NCBI RefSeq assembly: GCF_000024925.1
Contig: NC_013521.1
Coordinates: 744,001-808,000, forward strand
Direction: 5' to 3'
DNA: 64,000 nt
DNA from: Sanguibacter keddieii DSM 10542
GTDB lineage: Bacteria > Actinomycetota > Actinomycetes > Actinomycetales > Cellulomonadaceae
A program made the position numbers and the translations under genes. The notes under the pieces were generated by a model. It was given only the letters and a program-made list of their open reading frames with translations, had not been told where the DNA came from and did no database searches. Below, one piece after another: positions 41,968 to 56,079 of the stretch; the first letter of the stretch is position 1, and every line of letters starts with the position of its first letter.

Positions 41968-42741
41968 ATGGAGCACGAAGGCCCGCAGCAATCCCGCGGC
42001 GAGCGGCAGCCTCGCGGCGACGGACCACGCCCGGGAGACGGTGCCGGACGTGACGGTCGGCAGGGTGGCTCTCGCCCTGGGGTCCCGCACTCCGCCCGGC
42101 CGGGTGGGCGCGGACCGGGGAACGGCGGCGGTCCGCCGCGCACCCCGGCAGGGCGTCCGAGCCCCCGGGTGCTCGTGGTCCGCTGGCTCCTGGTGCTCAC
42201 GGTGCTGGCTGTCGTCGTGGTCGGGCTCGTGCTCGGCGTCCGGGCGATCGCGAACGCGCTGGGCGGGGACGACGAGGCCTCGCCGGAGGCAGAGCAGAGC
42301 GCCCCGGCAACCGACGCGGAGACCAGCGAGGAACCAGAGCCTGAGTCGACGGAGCCGGTGGAGTGCACCCCGGCCGACGTCACGGTCGCGCTCACCGCCG
42401 ACGCGCCCGCCTACGCCCTCGGCCAGACGGCGGTCTTCACGCTCTCGATCACGCACGTCGGGACGGTGCCGTGCACCATGGACGCCGGTCGCACGGCCGC
42501 CGAGCTGGTCATCAGCTCCGGGGCCGACCGGATCTGGTCGAGCGCCGACTGCGAGCCCGGCGACCCACGTCTGCTGCTGCTCGACGGCGGCAACTCGGAC
42601 GTGAGCACGATCGAGTGGGCGACGAACCGGTCGGCGCCCGAGTGCCCTGCGGACCTGCCGCAGATCGGGGCGGGGACCTACCAGGCGGTCGTCACCACCC
42701 CGGAGATCACCACGGAGCCGGTCGTCTTCTCGGTCGGGTGA
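41968..42741 (+). CDS. Membrane-anchored protein with an extracellular beta domain
   Basis: 257 residues from the ATG at 41968 with GAGGGTGG upstream. A Gly/Pro/Arg-rich cytoplasmic tail of about 65 residues precedes one membrane helix (VLVVRWLLVLTVLAVVVVGLVLGV). A Glu/Ala/Ser linker and a beta-rich domain follow, with four Cys (VECTPADVTVAL, GTVPCTMDAG, SADCEPGD, APECPADLP). The domain is immunoglobulin-like in spacing. The family is unknown. It lies divergent from mutY and convergent with disA. The protein at 45504-46262 has the same topology. Confidence 0.75.
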   Translation: MEHEGPQQSRGERQPRGDGPRPGDGAGRDGRQGGSRPGVPHSARPGGRGPGNGGGPPRTPAGRPSPRVLVVRWLLVLTVLAVVVVGLVLGVRAIANALGGDDEASPEAEQSAPATDAETSEEPEPESTEPVECTPADVTVALTADAPAYALGQTAVFTLSITHVGTVPCTMDAGRTAAELVISSGADRIWSSADCEPGDPRLLLLDGGNSDVSTIEWATNRSAPECPADLPQIGAGTYQAVVTTPEITTEPVVFSVG

Positions 42742-42810
42742 CCACAGCGAGGTCTGCGACCGGGCGCGGCTCTGCGACCGGTGCCGAGCGCCGGGTGTGC
42801 GTAGCCAGGG

Positions 42811-43896
42811 TCAGACGTAGCGCTCGAGGATGCTCGACTCGGCGAGCCTCGACAGGCCCTCGCGGACCGACCGCGCGCGCTGCTCGCCGACTCCGTCGAC
42901 CGCCATCAGGTCCTCGACGGTCGCGGCGAGGAGCTTCTGCAGACCACCGAAGTGGCTGACCAGCCGGGCCACGATGGTGCTGGGCAGGCGGGGGACCTTC
43001 GCGAGGAGGCGGTACCCGTGGGGTGCGACGGCTGCGTCGAGCGCCTCGCCCCCGCCGGGGAGCCCCAGGACCCGGCCGATGAGACCGAGGTCGAGCAGCT
43101 CGGTCGAGTCGAGGAGCGCCAGGCTGGCGAGCACGTCCTGGACGGAGTGGTCCTTGCGGCCCACCTCGACGTAGTCGCGGATCACGAACTCGCGGTCGGA
43201 CCCGAGCCCGCCGATGAGCTCGTCGAGCTGGAGGGCGAGCAGGCGGCCCTCGGTGCCGAGCTCGACCACGTAGCCGGCGATCTCCTCGGAGATGCGGCCG
43301 ACCATCTCGAGGCGCTGGACCACGGCGCACACGTCGCGGACGGTGACGAGGTCCTCGATCTCGAGGGCGGACAGCGTCCCGCTGACCTCGTCGAGACGGG
43401 CCTTGTAGCGCTCGAGGGTCGCGAGGGCCTGGTTCGCGCGGGACAGGATCGTGTCCGGGTCCTCGAGGACGTAGCGGGAGCCGCCGACGTAGAGCGCGAC
43501 GATGCGCATCGACTGGCTCACCGAGATCACGGGGAACCCGGTCTGCTTGGCCACACGCTCGGCGGTACGGTGCCGGGTGCCCGACTCCGTCGTCTCGATC
43601 GTCGGGTCCGGGAGCAGCTGGACGGCCGCGCGCAGGATGCGGTCGGCCTCGCGGTCCATGACGATCGCGCCGTCCATCTTGGCGAGCTCGCGCAGGCGGG
43701 TCGCGGAGAACTCGACGTCGAGCGCGAAGCCGCCCGAGCTCATGGTCTCGACGGTCTCGTCGAAGCCGAGGACGACGAGCGCCCCCGTCCGTCCACGGAG
43801 GATGCGTTCGAGCCCGTCGCGCAGCTCTGTGCCTGGCGCCACGGCTGCCAGGGTCTCGCGGAGAAGCTCGTCGACGTGCGCGGGGGAGTTGGCCAC
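42811..43896 (-). CDS. disA: Diadenylate cyclase DisA
   Basis: 361 residues from a GTG at 43896. The DAC domain carries D75-G76-A77 (KMDGAIVMD) and G106-T-R-H-R110, the catalytic motifs. A central helical spine and a C-terminal helix-hairpin-helix ([20 protein letters not shown]) bind branched DNA. It makes c-di-AMP while scanning DNA integrity. It lies 9 bp behind radA, the classical pairing; RadA is known in other actinobacteria to inhibit DisA. Confidence 0.96.
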   Translation of the reverse strand: MANSPAHVDELLRETLAAVAPGTELRDGLERILRGRTGALVVLGFDETVETMSSGGFALDVEFSATRLRELAKMDGAIVMDREADRILRAAVQLLPDPTIETTESGTRHRTAERVAKQTGFPVISVSQSMRIVALYVGGSRYVLEDPDTILSRANQALATLERYKARLDEVSGTLSALEIEDLVTVRDVCAVVQRLEMVGRISEEIAGYVVELGTEGRLLALQLDELIGGLGSDREFVIRDYVEVGRKDHSVQDVLASLALLDSTELLDLGLIGRVLGLPGGGEALDAAVAPHGYRLLAKVPRLPSTIVARLVSHFGGLQKLLAATVEDLMAVDGVGEQRARSVREGLSRLAESSILERYV

Positions 43897-43905
43897 GCTG
43901 CGATC

Positions 43906-45327
43906 CTACGCGTCAGGGCGGGGCGTCGGCGTGAGGTTCTGCTGGGTGCGTTGGACTGCTTCGGCGAGGTTGGCCGCGGGCAGCAGCGTCATGCCCGCAG
44001 GGGCTGGTCCCGAGGTGCCCGGCGGGACGACCGCACGGGTGAAGCCCAGGCGCGCCGCCTCGCTGAGCCGGCGCGAGATCCCGGACACCGCGCGCAGCTC
44101 TCCGGCGAGGCCCACCTCCCCGATCGCGATGGTCCCGACGGGGACGGGCTTGTTCTCGAGGGCGCTCAGCGTGGCGAGCGCGATCGCGAGGTCTGCCGCG
44201 GGCTCGGTGACCCGCGCGCCCCCGATGGTCGACACGTAGACGTCGGCGTCGGTGAGCCGCGCGCCGAGGTGACGGTGGATTACGGCGAGGATCATCGCGA
44301 GACGGCTCGAGTCGATGCCGCTGGTGGTGCGGCGGGGGTTCGCGAGGGGGCTCGCGACCACGAGCGACTGGATCTCGAGCGCGAGAGGCCGTCGGCCCTC
44401 GAGCGTCACGGTCACGCAGGTGCCCGGCACCGCGAGGTTGATGTGGGAGAGGAACAGCCCGCTCGGGTCGGCGAGACCGGCGATGCCGTCCTCGGTGAGC
44501 TCGAAGCAGCCGACCTCGTCGGTCGGCCCGTAGCGGTTCTTCACGGCACGGACCATGCGCAGCCGGGAGTGGCGGTCGCCCTCGAACTGGAGGACCACGT
44601 CGACGAGGTGCTCGAGCGTCCGGGGGCCGGCCACGGCACCGTCCTTGGTCACGTGCCCCACGAGGACCACGGGCATGTTCCGACCCTTGGCCGCGGCGAT
44701 GAGCGCCGACGCGACCTCACGGACCTGCCCGACGCCCCCGGGGGACCCGTCCACCTGGGCGGACGCGACGGTCTGGACGGAGTCGACGATCAGCAGGTCG
44801 GGGTCGGTCGCCTCGATCTGCCCGAGGACCTGCCCGAGGTCCGTCTCCGCGGCGAGCAGCAGCGTGGGGGCGAGGGCGTCGATGCGCTCGGCCCGCAGCC
44901 GCACCTGCCCGGCCGACTCCTCACCGGTGATGTACAGGACCCGGCGTCCGGCGCGCGCCGTGGTGCTCGCGACGTCGAGCAGCAGTGTCGACTTGCCGAC
45001 GCCCGGCTCGCCGGCGAGCAGCACCACGGCACCGGGGACGATGCCGCCCCCGAGGACGCGGTCGAACTCGCTGATCCCCGTCGGAGCAGCCTGGGCGGAG
45101 TCCACGTCGATCTCGCCGATCGGCTGGGCGACCGACCGGGTCGGGGCGGAGGCGACCGTCTTGGGGCCGGAGGCAGCCGCGGCGGCCTCGGTCACCGAGC
45201 CCCACTCCTGGCACTCGCCGCACCGCCCGACCCACTTCGAGGTGGTCCAGCCGCACTCGGTGCAGCGGTACCCCGGACGGGTCGCTCGGGACGCGGCGGA
45301 GGAGCTCCGTGTGCTGGTGGTGGCCAT
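43906..45327 (-). CDS. radA: DNA repair protein RadA
   Basis: 473 residues, leaderless start at 45327. The N-terminal zinc finger is C22-x2-C25...C36-x2-C39 (YRCTECGWTTSKWVGRCGEC). The RecA-like ATPase has Walker A GEPGVGKST (106-114), and the RadA-specific KNRYG at 263-267 has Y where F is usual. The C-terminal Lon-protease-like domain follows (GGARVTEPAADLAIALATLSALENKPV). It drives branch migration and D-loop extension in recombination. It is transcribed with disA. Confidence 0.96.
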   Translation of the reverse strand: MATTSTRSSSAASRATRPGYRCTECGWTTSKWVGRCGECQEWGSVTEAAAAASGPKTVASAPTRSVAQPIGEIDVDSAQAAPTGISEFDRVLGGGIVPGAVVLLAGEPGVGKSTLLLDVASTTARAGRRVLYITGEESAGQVRLRAERIDALAPTLLLAAETDLGQVLGQIEATDPDLLIVDSVQTVASAQVDGSPGGVGQVREVASALIAAAKGRNMPVVLVGHVTKDGAVAGPRTLEHLVDVVLQFEGDRHSRLRMVRAVKNRYGPTDEVGCFELTEDGIAGLADPSGLFLSHINLAVPGTCVTVTLEGRRPLALEIQSLVVASPLANPRRTTSGIDSSRLAMILAVIHRHLGARLTDADVYVSTIGGARVTEPAADLAIALATLSALENKPVPVGTIAIGEVGLAGELRAVSGISRRLSEAARLGFTRAVVPPGTSGPAPAGMTLLPAANLAEAVQRTQQNLTPTPRPDA

Positions 45328-45334
45328 GCCGAGA

Positions 45335-45340
45335 ACCGTA
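45335..45340 (-). promoter_or_regulatory. Leaderless promoter -10 (TACGGT) of radA-disA
   Basis: TACGGT on the minus strand, 7 nt, then the radA ATG. Confidence 0.55.
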
Positions 45341-45503
45341 ACGGGCACCCCCGACAGCGGGTGCGCCTGCACGCCGACCGCCGTGGCTCCGTCACGGCAG
45401 GACCGCGTGACCGTACCCTGGCGTCGACAGACGTCCGTCCCGTCGACCCGTCGAGGGCGGCGCACCGCCGGGCCCACGCCCGGGCCTGCCACGAGGGAGC
45501 ACC

Positions 45504-46262
45504 ATGTCCGAGAACGAGTCGACAGCGCCGGAGACCGAGCAGGAGCCCTCCGCGGGCGACAGCACGACCGGCGTCGCCGGGCTCGCGGCACCCGAGGGCG
45601 AGCCTCGCTCCGACGAGGAGACGCGCCGGGCGCGCCGGTCCGAGCAGCGACGCGGACGAGCGCTGTGGTTCGTGATCGGTGTGCCGGTGGTCCTCGTGGC
45701 GGCCGTCGTGCTGTTCTTCGTGCTCCGCCCCGCCGACGCCGACCCTGCGGCCTCTGCGACGGTCACCACCACGCTGCCGGTCCCGACCGCGACCTCCGAG
45801 CCTCTCGACCGGGCAGACGCGACCGCGCTCGTCCAGGCCTTGCCCGGCACCGTCCGGCAGTTCGTCCTCACGACCGTCGAGCCGACGGACTCCCTCGAGG
45901 GGGCGGTCGAGGGCTGGACGGCCGCCTACGAGGGAGAGGCCGTCGACAGCCAGTGGGGCACCGCCTCGGGGACGAGCACGGGGTCGGCCGACACCACGGC
46001 GGCCGGGTTCACCGTCACCGTGGGGCAGTGGGCAGACGCTGACCGCGCGACCGAGGCCGCCGCCGGTCTCTCTGCGGACCTCGGCGAGCCGACGAGCACG
46101 GAGGACGTCACCGTCGGAGACGACGTCACGGGGTCGCTGTCCTTCTACGGGGAGGACGGCGCGTCCGAGGGGACCGCGGTCTGGACCAACGGCACGGTCG
46201 TCCTGCGGGCCGTGGGCCCGGCCTCCGAGGTCGTCAACTTCGCGACGGGCTTCGGCCTCTGA
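45504..46262 (+). CDS. Single-pass membrane protein of unknown function
   Basis: 252 residues with GAGGGAG before the ATG; TACCCT at 45414-45419 is a possible -10. An acidic cytoplasmic tail (ENESTAPETEQEPSAGDS) and a basic stop-transfer (RRARRSEQRRGR) precede one helix, LWFVIGVPVVLVAAVVLFFVL. A Thr-rich linker and a mixed alpha/beta extracellular domain follow (LPGTVRQFVLTTVEP, GFTVTVGQWADADRATEAAAGL, SLSFYGEDGASEGTAVWTNGTVVLRAVG). I recognise no family. The stop shares a base with the LacI start (TGATG). Confidence 0.75.
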   Translation: MSENESTAPETEQEPSAGDSTTGVAGLAAPEGEPRSDEETRRARRSEQRRGRALWFVIGVPVVLVAAVVLFFVLRPADADPAASATVTTTLPVPTATSEPLDRADATALVQALPGTVRQFVLTTVEPTDSLEGAVEGWTAAYEGEAVDSQWGTASGTSTGSADTTAAGFTVTVGQWADADRATEAAAGLSADLGEPTSTEDVTVGDDVTGSLSFYGEDGASEGTAVWTNGTVVLRAVGPASEVVNFATGFGL

Positions 46263-47281
46263 TGCGCGTGAGCCCACGCAGACCGGGGATGAACGACGTC
46301 GCGAGGGCGGCGGGCGTCTCCCACCAGACGGTCTCGCGCGTGCTCAACGACCACCCGAACGTCCGCGAGGAGACCCGGGAGAAGGTCCTCGCGGCCATCT
46401 CCGAGCTGGGGTACCGGCGCAACTCGGCGGCGCGGACGCTGGTGACCCAGCGCTCGGGCACCGTGGGCGTGGTGACGACCGGCTCGTTCTCCTTCGGCCC
46501 GTCGCAGACGCTCGTGGCGATCGAGGAGGCTGCCCGCGAGGCCGGCTACTTCCTCACGGTCGCGACGCTGCGCACGGTGGACGCCCAGTCGATGCGCCAG
46601 GCCCTCGGCCACCTCATGGACCAGGGGGTCGACGGCATCGTGGTCATCGCGCCGCACGCCGAGGTGGTGGACGCGGTCCGGGCCTCGCACGAGCAGCTGC
46701 CCGTCGTGGTGGTGGCCGCGCTCGCCGACCCGCCGGAGTCCGTCACGACCGTGTCGGTCGACCAGGCTCTCGGGGCGCGGACGGTCGTGGACCACCTCGC
46801 GGCGCTCGGGCACGCAGAGGTGGTGCACGTGTCGGGGCCGCCGGGGTGGCTCGACGCCGAGGCGCGCGTGCACGGGTGGCGCGAGCAGTCTCGGGCGCTG
46901 GGGCTGACGGTGCCCGCCGTGGTCGAGGGGGACTGGACCTCAGCCTGCGGGTACGCGGTCGGCCGGCGGATGGTGGCGGAAGGAGCCCCCACGGCGGTGT
47001 TCGCGGCGAACGACCACCTGGCGCTCGGACTCCTGCGGGCTTTCCACGAGGGCGGCCTGAGCGTCCCGCGGGACGTCTCGGTGGTCGGCTTCGACGACGT
47101 CACCGGGGCGGGCGACTTCATCCCGCCGCTCACGACGGTGCGGCCCGGGTTCGCGGACCTCGGTCACCAGATCATCGCGACCCTGCGCGGGCTGCTCGAC
47201 GGGGCGCAGGTCGACGACGCGGTCCTCGAGCCCGAGCTGGTGGTGCGGGAGAGCACCGGGCGGCCGACGGGCCGAGGCTGA
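46262..47281 (+). CDS. LacI-family transcriptional regulator
   Basis: 339 residues; ATG overlapping the previous stop. The helix-turn-helix is MNDVARAAGVSHQTVSRVLNDHPNVREETREKV and the hinge is SAARTLVTQRS. The effector domain ends VVGFDDVTGAGDFIPPLTTVRP and LVVRESTGR. It is translationally coupled to an unrelated membrane protein. The next protein genes downstream, beyond the rRNA operon, are araBDA, which carry a LacI-type operator; it is therefore a candidate AraR, but this rests on position alone. Confidence 0.88.
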   Translation: MRVSPRRPGMNDVARAAGVSHQTVSRVLNDHPNVREETREKVLAAISELGYRRNSAARTLVTQRSGTVGVVTTGSFSFGPSQTLVAIEEAAREAGYFLTVATLRTVDAQSMRQALGHLMDQGVDGIVVIAPHAEVVDAVRASHEQLPVVVVAALADPPESVTTVSVDQALGARTVVDHLAALGHAEVVHVSGPPGWLDAEARVHGWREQSRALGLTVPAVVEGDWTSACGYAVGRRMVAEGAPTAVFAANDHLALGLLRAFHEGGLSVPRDVSVVGFDDVTGAGDFIPPLTTVRPGFADLGHQIIATLRGLLDGAQVDDAVLEPELVVRESTGRPTGRG

Positions 47282-47350
47282 TCGGGGTCCGGCGGCTGAT
47301 CGCGAGGGCGACGGGAGGGTCACGAGAGGGGCGCAGGAGGTCGACGCCCG

Positions 47351-47370
47351 CCCGTGACCGGGGTCACGGG
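47351..47370 (+). terminator. Hairpin between the LacI gene and the rRNA operon
   Basis: CCCGTGAC/GTCACGGG 8-bp perfect arms with a CGGG loop, 70 bp after the LacI stop and just before the putative rRNA promoter. Confidence 0.55.
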
Positions 47371-47377
47371 ATGCGGA

Positions 47378-47905
47378 TTGGCCAAGTCCGTGATCGGTGA
47401 CGTAGTGTTCTGGATGTCAGCCCGACAGGGAGGCACAGACACCACTGCGAAGCTCGCAAGAGCCGCCGCGAAGTGGCTGTTCCCGGGGCGTGACCGACCC
47501 TCATCGAGAAGCACAGAGGACGGGCTCAGCCCGAACATCTGCTCCGAAGACATGAGGTAACCTGTTCCAGGCCGGAAGAACCTGCGCACGACGCAGGGAC
47601 GGCTGGCCGGAGGAAGACAGGTCAACCTGAACGGCAGCCCCATGCTGACAGCCTGAGAAGGGCTTGACGGTGGTGCGCGTCCGCTCCTTGAGAACTCAAC
47701 AGTGTGCTTAATAGTCAATGCCAAGACCCCTCGTCTTGGGTTGGTACCTGACCTTTCGGTCGGGGCTGATGCTGGACGAGGTTTATTTGGTATGAATTGA
47801 AAACGCAAGTTTTCGGTTTGTAGCCTTGATTAATCAAGTTCTCTCTTTGCGGGGAGGCTTGCTTCGTATGGTTGTTAACTGGTTTCGGCTGGTTGATAGC
47901 AAACA
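47378..47905 (+). promoter_or_regulatory. rRNA operon promoter and leader region
   Basis: TTGGCC (47378-47383), a 19-bp spacer and TAGTGT (47403-47408) are a weak promoter candidate. The leader then becomes AT-richer. It holds CTTGAGAACT (47687-47696, repeated in the 16S-23S spacer), CAGTGTG (47700-47706, complementary to CACACTG after 16S), and hairpins at 47721-47739 and 47799-47814. These are processing and antitermination elements. I see no protein gene here. Confidence 0.6.
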
Positions 47906-52994
<5,089 letters not shown>

Positions 52995-53072
52995 ACACTC
53001 AATTTTTGTGTGCTACGCGTCCACTGTGCGGTTCTCGGGTAACGGCCGAGAACCGGTTGACAACCCAATAGA

Positions 53073-53190
53073 GTTACGGCGGTCATAGCGAGGGGGAAAC
53101 GCCCGGTCCCATTCCGAACCCGGAAGCTAAGCCCCTCTGCGCCGATGGTACTGCACGGGAGACTGTGTGGGAGAGTAGGTCGCCGCCGGA
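53073..53190 (+). rRNA. rrf: 5S ribosomal RNA
   Basis: About 118 nt: GTTACGGCGGTCATAGCG...CGGTCCCATTCCGAACCCGGAAGCTAAG...GGTCGCCGCCGGAC. The first and last bases pair (TACGGCGG with CCGCCG), and loop A/B motifs are normal. Confidence 0.96.
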
Positions 53191-53205
53191 CAATCATTCA
53201 ACGAG

Positions 53206-53230
53206 AGCCCACCCCTTCTGGGGGTGGGCT
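53206..53230 (+). terminator. rRNA operon terminator
   Basis: AGCCCACCCC (53206-53215) pairs with GGGGTGGGCT (53221-53230) around TTCTG, followed by TTCGTC; 15 nt after 5S. Confidence 0.88.
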
Positions 53231-53334
53231 TTCGTCGTACCCGGACAGGTTTCGGGAGGTCTTCGGATGCTCCGTCCTCGGCACCAGGCCGGCCTCTCCA
53301 CCGCTACGGCGGGCCCTGAGCGATGCCGCAGTGC

Positions 53335-53364
53335 TTGCGCAGCGCGGATTGTGAACGTTAACAT
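53335..53364 (+). promoter_or_regulatory. araBDA promoter with LacI-type operator
   Basis: TTGCGC (53335-53340), 17-18 bp, TTAACAT (-10, 53358-53364). The 14-bp near-palindrome TGTGAACGTTAACA (53350-53363, one mismatched pair around ACGT) covers the -10. A leader of about 140 nt separates it from araB; the rest of 53231-53510 shows nothing I can name. Confidence 0.65.
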
Positions 53365-53510
53365 GGGGTGTCGACACGGGCGCCGAGCGCTACCGTGGCG
53401 ACGAGGAGGTCGAGACGTCGTCTCGTCTCCGTCCCCTGTCTGCCGACGCCGGGCGTCCTGACCGACCTGGTCCTCCGCCCGAGGTGTCTTCACAAGCAAC
53501 GAGGCTTCGA

Positions 53511-55250
53511 ATGACTGACTCGCAGCGCGCCCTGGTCGTGGGCGTCGACTATGGAACCCTCTCCGGCCGCGCCGTGGTGGTGCGTGTGCACGACGGAGCC
53601 GAGCTCGGCACCGGAGTCCACGAGTACCCGCACGCGGTCATGGACCGTCAGCTCACCACCGGGCCGGCCTGGGAGGCCGGGACGCCGGTCTCGCTGGCGC
53701 CCGAGTGGGCCCTCCAGGTCCCTCAGGACTACGTCGACGTCCTCAAGGTCGCCGTCCCCGCGGCGATCGCCCAGGCACAGGCCGACCACGGCATCGATGT
53801 CGCCGACATCATCGGGATCGGCACCGACTTCACGGCGTGCACCATGGTCCCCACCACCACCGACGGCACGCCGCTCAACGAGCTCGACGGCCTGGGCGAC
53901 CGGCCGCACGCCTACGTCAAGCTCTGGCGCCACCACGCCGCCCAGGGGCAGGCCGACCGCATCAACGAGCTCGCGCACGCCCGTGGCGAGTCGTGGATCT
54001 CCCGCTACGGCGGTCTCATCTCCTCCGAGTGGGAGTTCGCCAAGGGCCTGCAGGTCCTCGAGGAGGACCGCGAGGTCTACGACCGCATCGACCACTGGGT
54101 CGAGGCCGCCGACTGGATCGTGTGGCAGCTGAGCGGTGACTACGTCCGCAACGCCTGCACCGCCGGCTACAAGGGCATCTACCAGGACGGGGAGTACCCC
54201 TCCGCAGAGTTCCTCTCCGCCCTCAACCCCGACTTCGGCTCCTTCGTCGCCGACAAGGTCGAGCACACCATCGGGCAGCTCGGCGCACCTGCTGGCCGTC
54301 TCACGGCCGAGGCGGCCGGCTGGACCGGGCTCCCCGAGGGCATCGCCGTCGCGGTCGGCAACGTCGACGCGCACGTGACCGCCCCCGCGGCCAACGCCGT
54401 CGAGCCGGGTCAGATGACCGCGATCATGGGCACCTCTACCTGCCACGTGATGAACGGTGAGGAGCTCCACGAGGTCCCCGGCATGTGCGGCGTCGTCGAG
54501 GGTGGCATCGTCGACGGGCTCTGGGGCTACGAGGCCGGCCAGTCCGGCGTCGGCGACATCTTCGGGTGGTTCGTGAAGTCCTCCGTCCCGCCGGCCTACG
54601 TCGAGGCCGCCGCAGCAGCCGGACGCTCGGTGCACGAGCACCTCACCGAGCTCGCCCGCCCGCAGCAGATCGGCGAGCACGGCCTGGTGGCCCTCGACTG
54701 GCACTCGGGCAACCGCTCGGTCCTCGTCGACCACGAGCTCTCGGGCATCGTCGTCGGGCAGACGCTCGCCACCGCACCCGAGGACACCTACCGTGCGCTC
54801 CTCGAGGCGACCGCCTTCGGCACCCGGACCATCGTCGAGGCCTTCCAGACCTCGGGCGTGCCGGTCACGGAGCTGGTCGTCGCCGGCGGGCTGCTGAAGA
54901 ACACGCTGCTCATGCAGATCTACGCGGACGTGACGCGGCTCCCGCTGTCGACGATCGCGTCCGACCAGGGGCCCGCCCTCGGCTCGGCCATCCACGCTGC
55001 GGTCGCCGCCGGTGCCTACCCGGACGTCCGCGCCGCCGCGCAGGTGATGGGCAAGCGCACCGTCGCCGCCTACCTGCCCATCGAGGAGAACGCCGTCCGC
55101 TACGACGCGCTCTTCGCGGAGTACACGACCCTCCACGACTACTTCGGCCGTGGTGCCAACGAGGTCATGCACCGTCTCAAGGACATCCGCCGCGAGGCGA
55201 GGAGCCCACAGGCACCGCAGGCCTCGGAGACCGTCGAGGCGACGGCATGA
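53511..55250 (+). CDS. araB: L-ribulokinase
   Basis: 579 residues from the ATG at 53511 with GAGG 8 nt upstream; a GTG at 53484 lacks a ribosome-binding site. The FGGY kinase begins ALVVGVDYGTLSGRAVVV, where the phosphate-1 loop has DYGT as in AraB. GIGTDFTACTMVP, GGLISSEWEFAKGLQVLEED and IMGTSTCHVMNG (phosphate-2) are AraB-specific. It phosphorylates L-ribulose. It is first of araB-araD-araA; its TGA overlaps the araD ATG. Confidence 0.96.
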   Translation: MTDSQRALVVGVDYGTLSGRAVVVRVHDGAELGTGVHEYPHAVMDRQLTTGPAWEAGTPVSLAPEWALQVPQDYVDVLKVAVPAAIAQAQADHGIDVADIIGIGTDFTACTMVPTTTDGTPLNELDGLGDRPHAYVKLWRHHAAQGQADRINELAHARGESWISRYGGLISSEWEFAKGLQVLEEDREVYDRIDHWVEAADWIVWQLSGDYVRNACTAGYKGIYQDGEYPSAEFLSALNPDFGSFVADKVEHTIGQLGAPAGRLTAEAAGWTGLPEGIAVAVGNVDAHVTAPAANAVEPGQMTAIMGTSTCHVMNGEELHEVPGMCGVVEGGIVDGLWGYEAGQSGVGDIFGWFVKSSVPPAYVEAAAAAGRSVHEHLTELARPQQIGEHGLVALDWHSGNRSVLVDHELSGIVVGQTLATAPEDTYRALLEATAFGTRTIVEAFQTSGVPVTELVVAGGLLKNTLLMQIYADVTRLPLSTIASDQGPALGSAIHAAVAAGAYPDVRAAAQVMGKRTVAAYLPIEENAVRYDALFAEYTTLHDYFGRGANEVMHRLKDIRREARSPQAPQASETVEATA

Positions 55251-55951
55251 GCGCCGCTCCGCAGGCGCCCGGTCTGGCCTCCTATCCCGACGAGGTCCGC
55301 GAGGAGGTCGCGCGAGTCCGTGAGGTCGTCGCCCGCCTGCACGCCGAGCTCCCGCGCTGGGAGCTGGTCGTGTGGACCGCCGGGAACGTCTCGCAGCGCC
55401 TGACGACGGCCGACCTCTTCGTCATCAAGCCGTCGGGGGTCACCTACGACGAGCTGACACCGGAGTCGATGGTCGTGTGCACCCTGGACGGCGAGCTCGT
55501 CGACGGGACGCGGTCACCGTCGTCCGACACGGCAGCCCACGCCTACGTCTACCGGCACATGCCCCACGTCGGGGGAGTGGTGCACACCCACTCCACCTAC
55601 GCGACCGCCTGGGCGGCGCGCGGCGAGCCCGTCCCGTGCGTCCTGACGATGATGGCCGACGAGTTCGGCGGCGACGTCCCGGTCGGGCCGTTCGCGCTCA
55701 TCGGTGACGACTCGATCGGTCAGGGCATCGTCGAGACGCTCTCCGAGAGCCGGTCGCCGGCGGTGCTCATGCGCAACCACGGACCGTTCACCATCGGCGC
55801 CGACGCGAAGGCCGCGGTCAAGGCTGCCGTCATGGTCGAGGAGGTCGCCCGCACGGTGCACATCTCCCGCCAGCTCGGCGAGCCGACGCGGATCCCGCAG
55901 GATCGGGTCGACTCGCTCTACGACCGCTACCAGAACGTCTACGGGCGGTAG
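55247..55951 (+). CDS. araD: L-ribulose-5-phosphate 4-epimerase
   Basis: 234 residues, ATGA overlap with araB. This class II aldolase-like epimerase has TAGNVSQRL (phosphate loop), KPSGVTYDEL and PSSDTAAHAYVYRHMP. Zn ligands are H113 and H115 (VVHTHSTYA) and H178 (RNHGPF). It interconverts L-ribulose-5-P and D-xylulose-5-P, delivering arabinose carbon to the pentose phosphate pathway. A gap of about 130 bp follows before araA. Confidence 0.96.
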   Translation: MSAAPQAPGLASYPDEVREEVARVREVVARLHAELPRWELVVWTAGNVSQRLTTADLFVIKPSGVTYDELTPESMVVCTLDGELVDGTRSPSSDTAAHAYVYRHMPHVGGVVHTHSTYATAWAARGEPVPCVLTMMADEFGGDVPVGPFALIGDDSIGQGIVETLSESRSPAVLMRNHGPFTIGADAKAAVKAAVMVEEVARTVHISRQLGEPTRIPQDRVDSLYDRYQNVYGR

Positions 55952-56079
55952 CAGCGCCAGTACCACGCTCCACGACGCAGGCGGCACGACCTGCGACGCA
56001 CCACACCCACGATCTACCGAGACCCGGGCCATGAGCCCGGTCGTCGACCGGCACGGCTGCCGGAGTGAGGACACACACC

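Noticed and set aside
47354-47560. 68-codon frame before 16S
   Set aside because: It lies on the putative rRNA promoter and leader, has no ribosome-binding site, and its composition does not look like protein.
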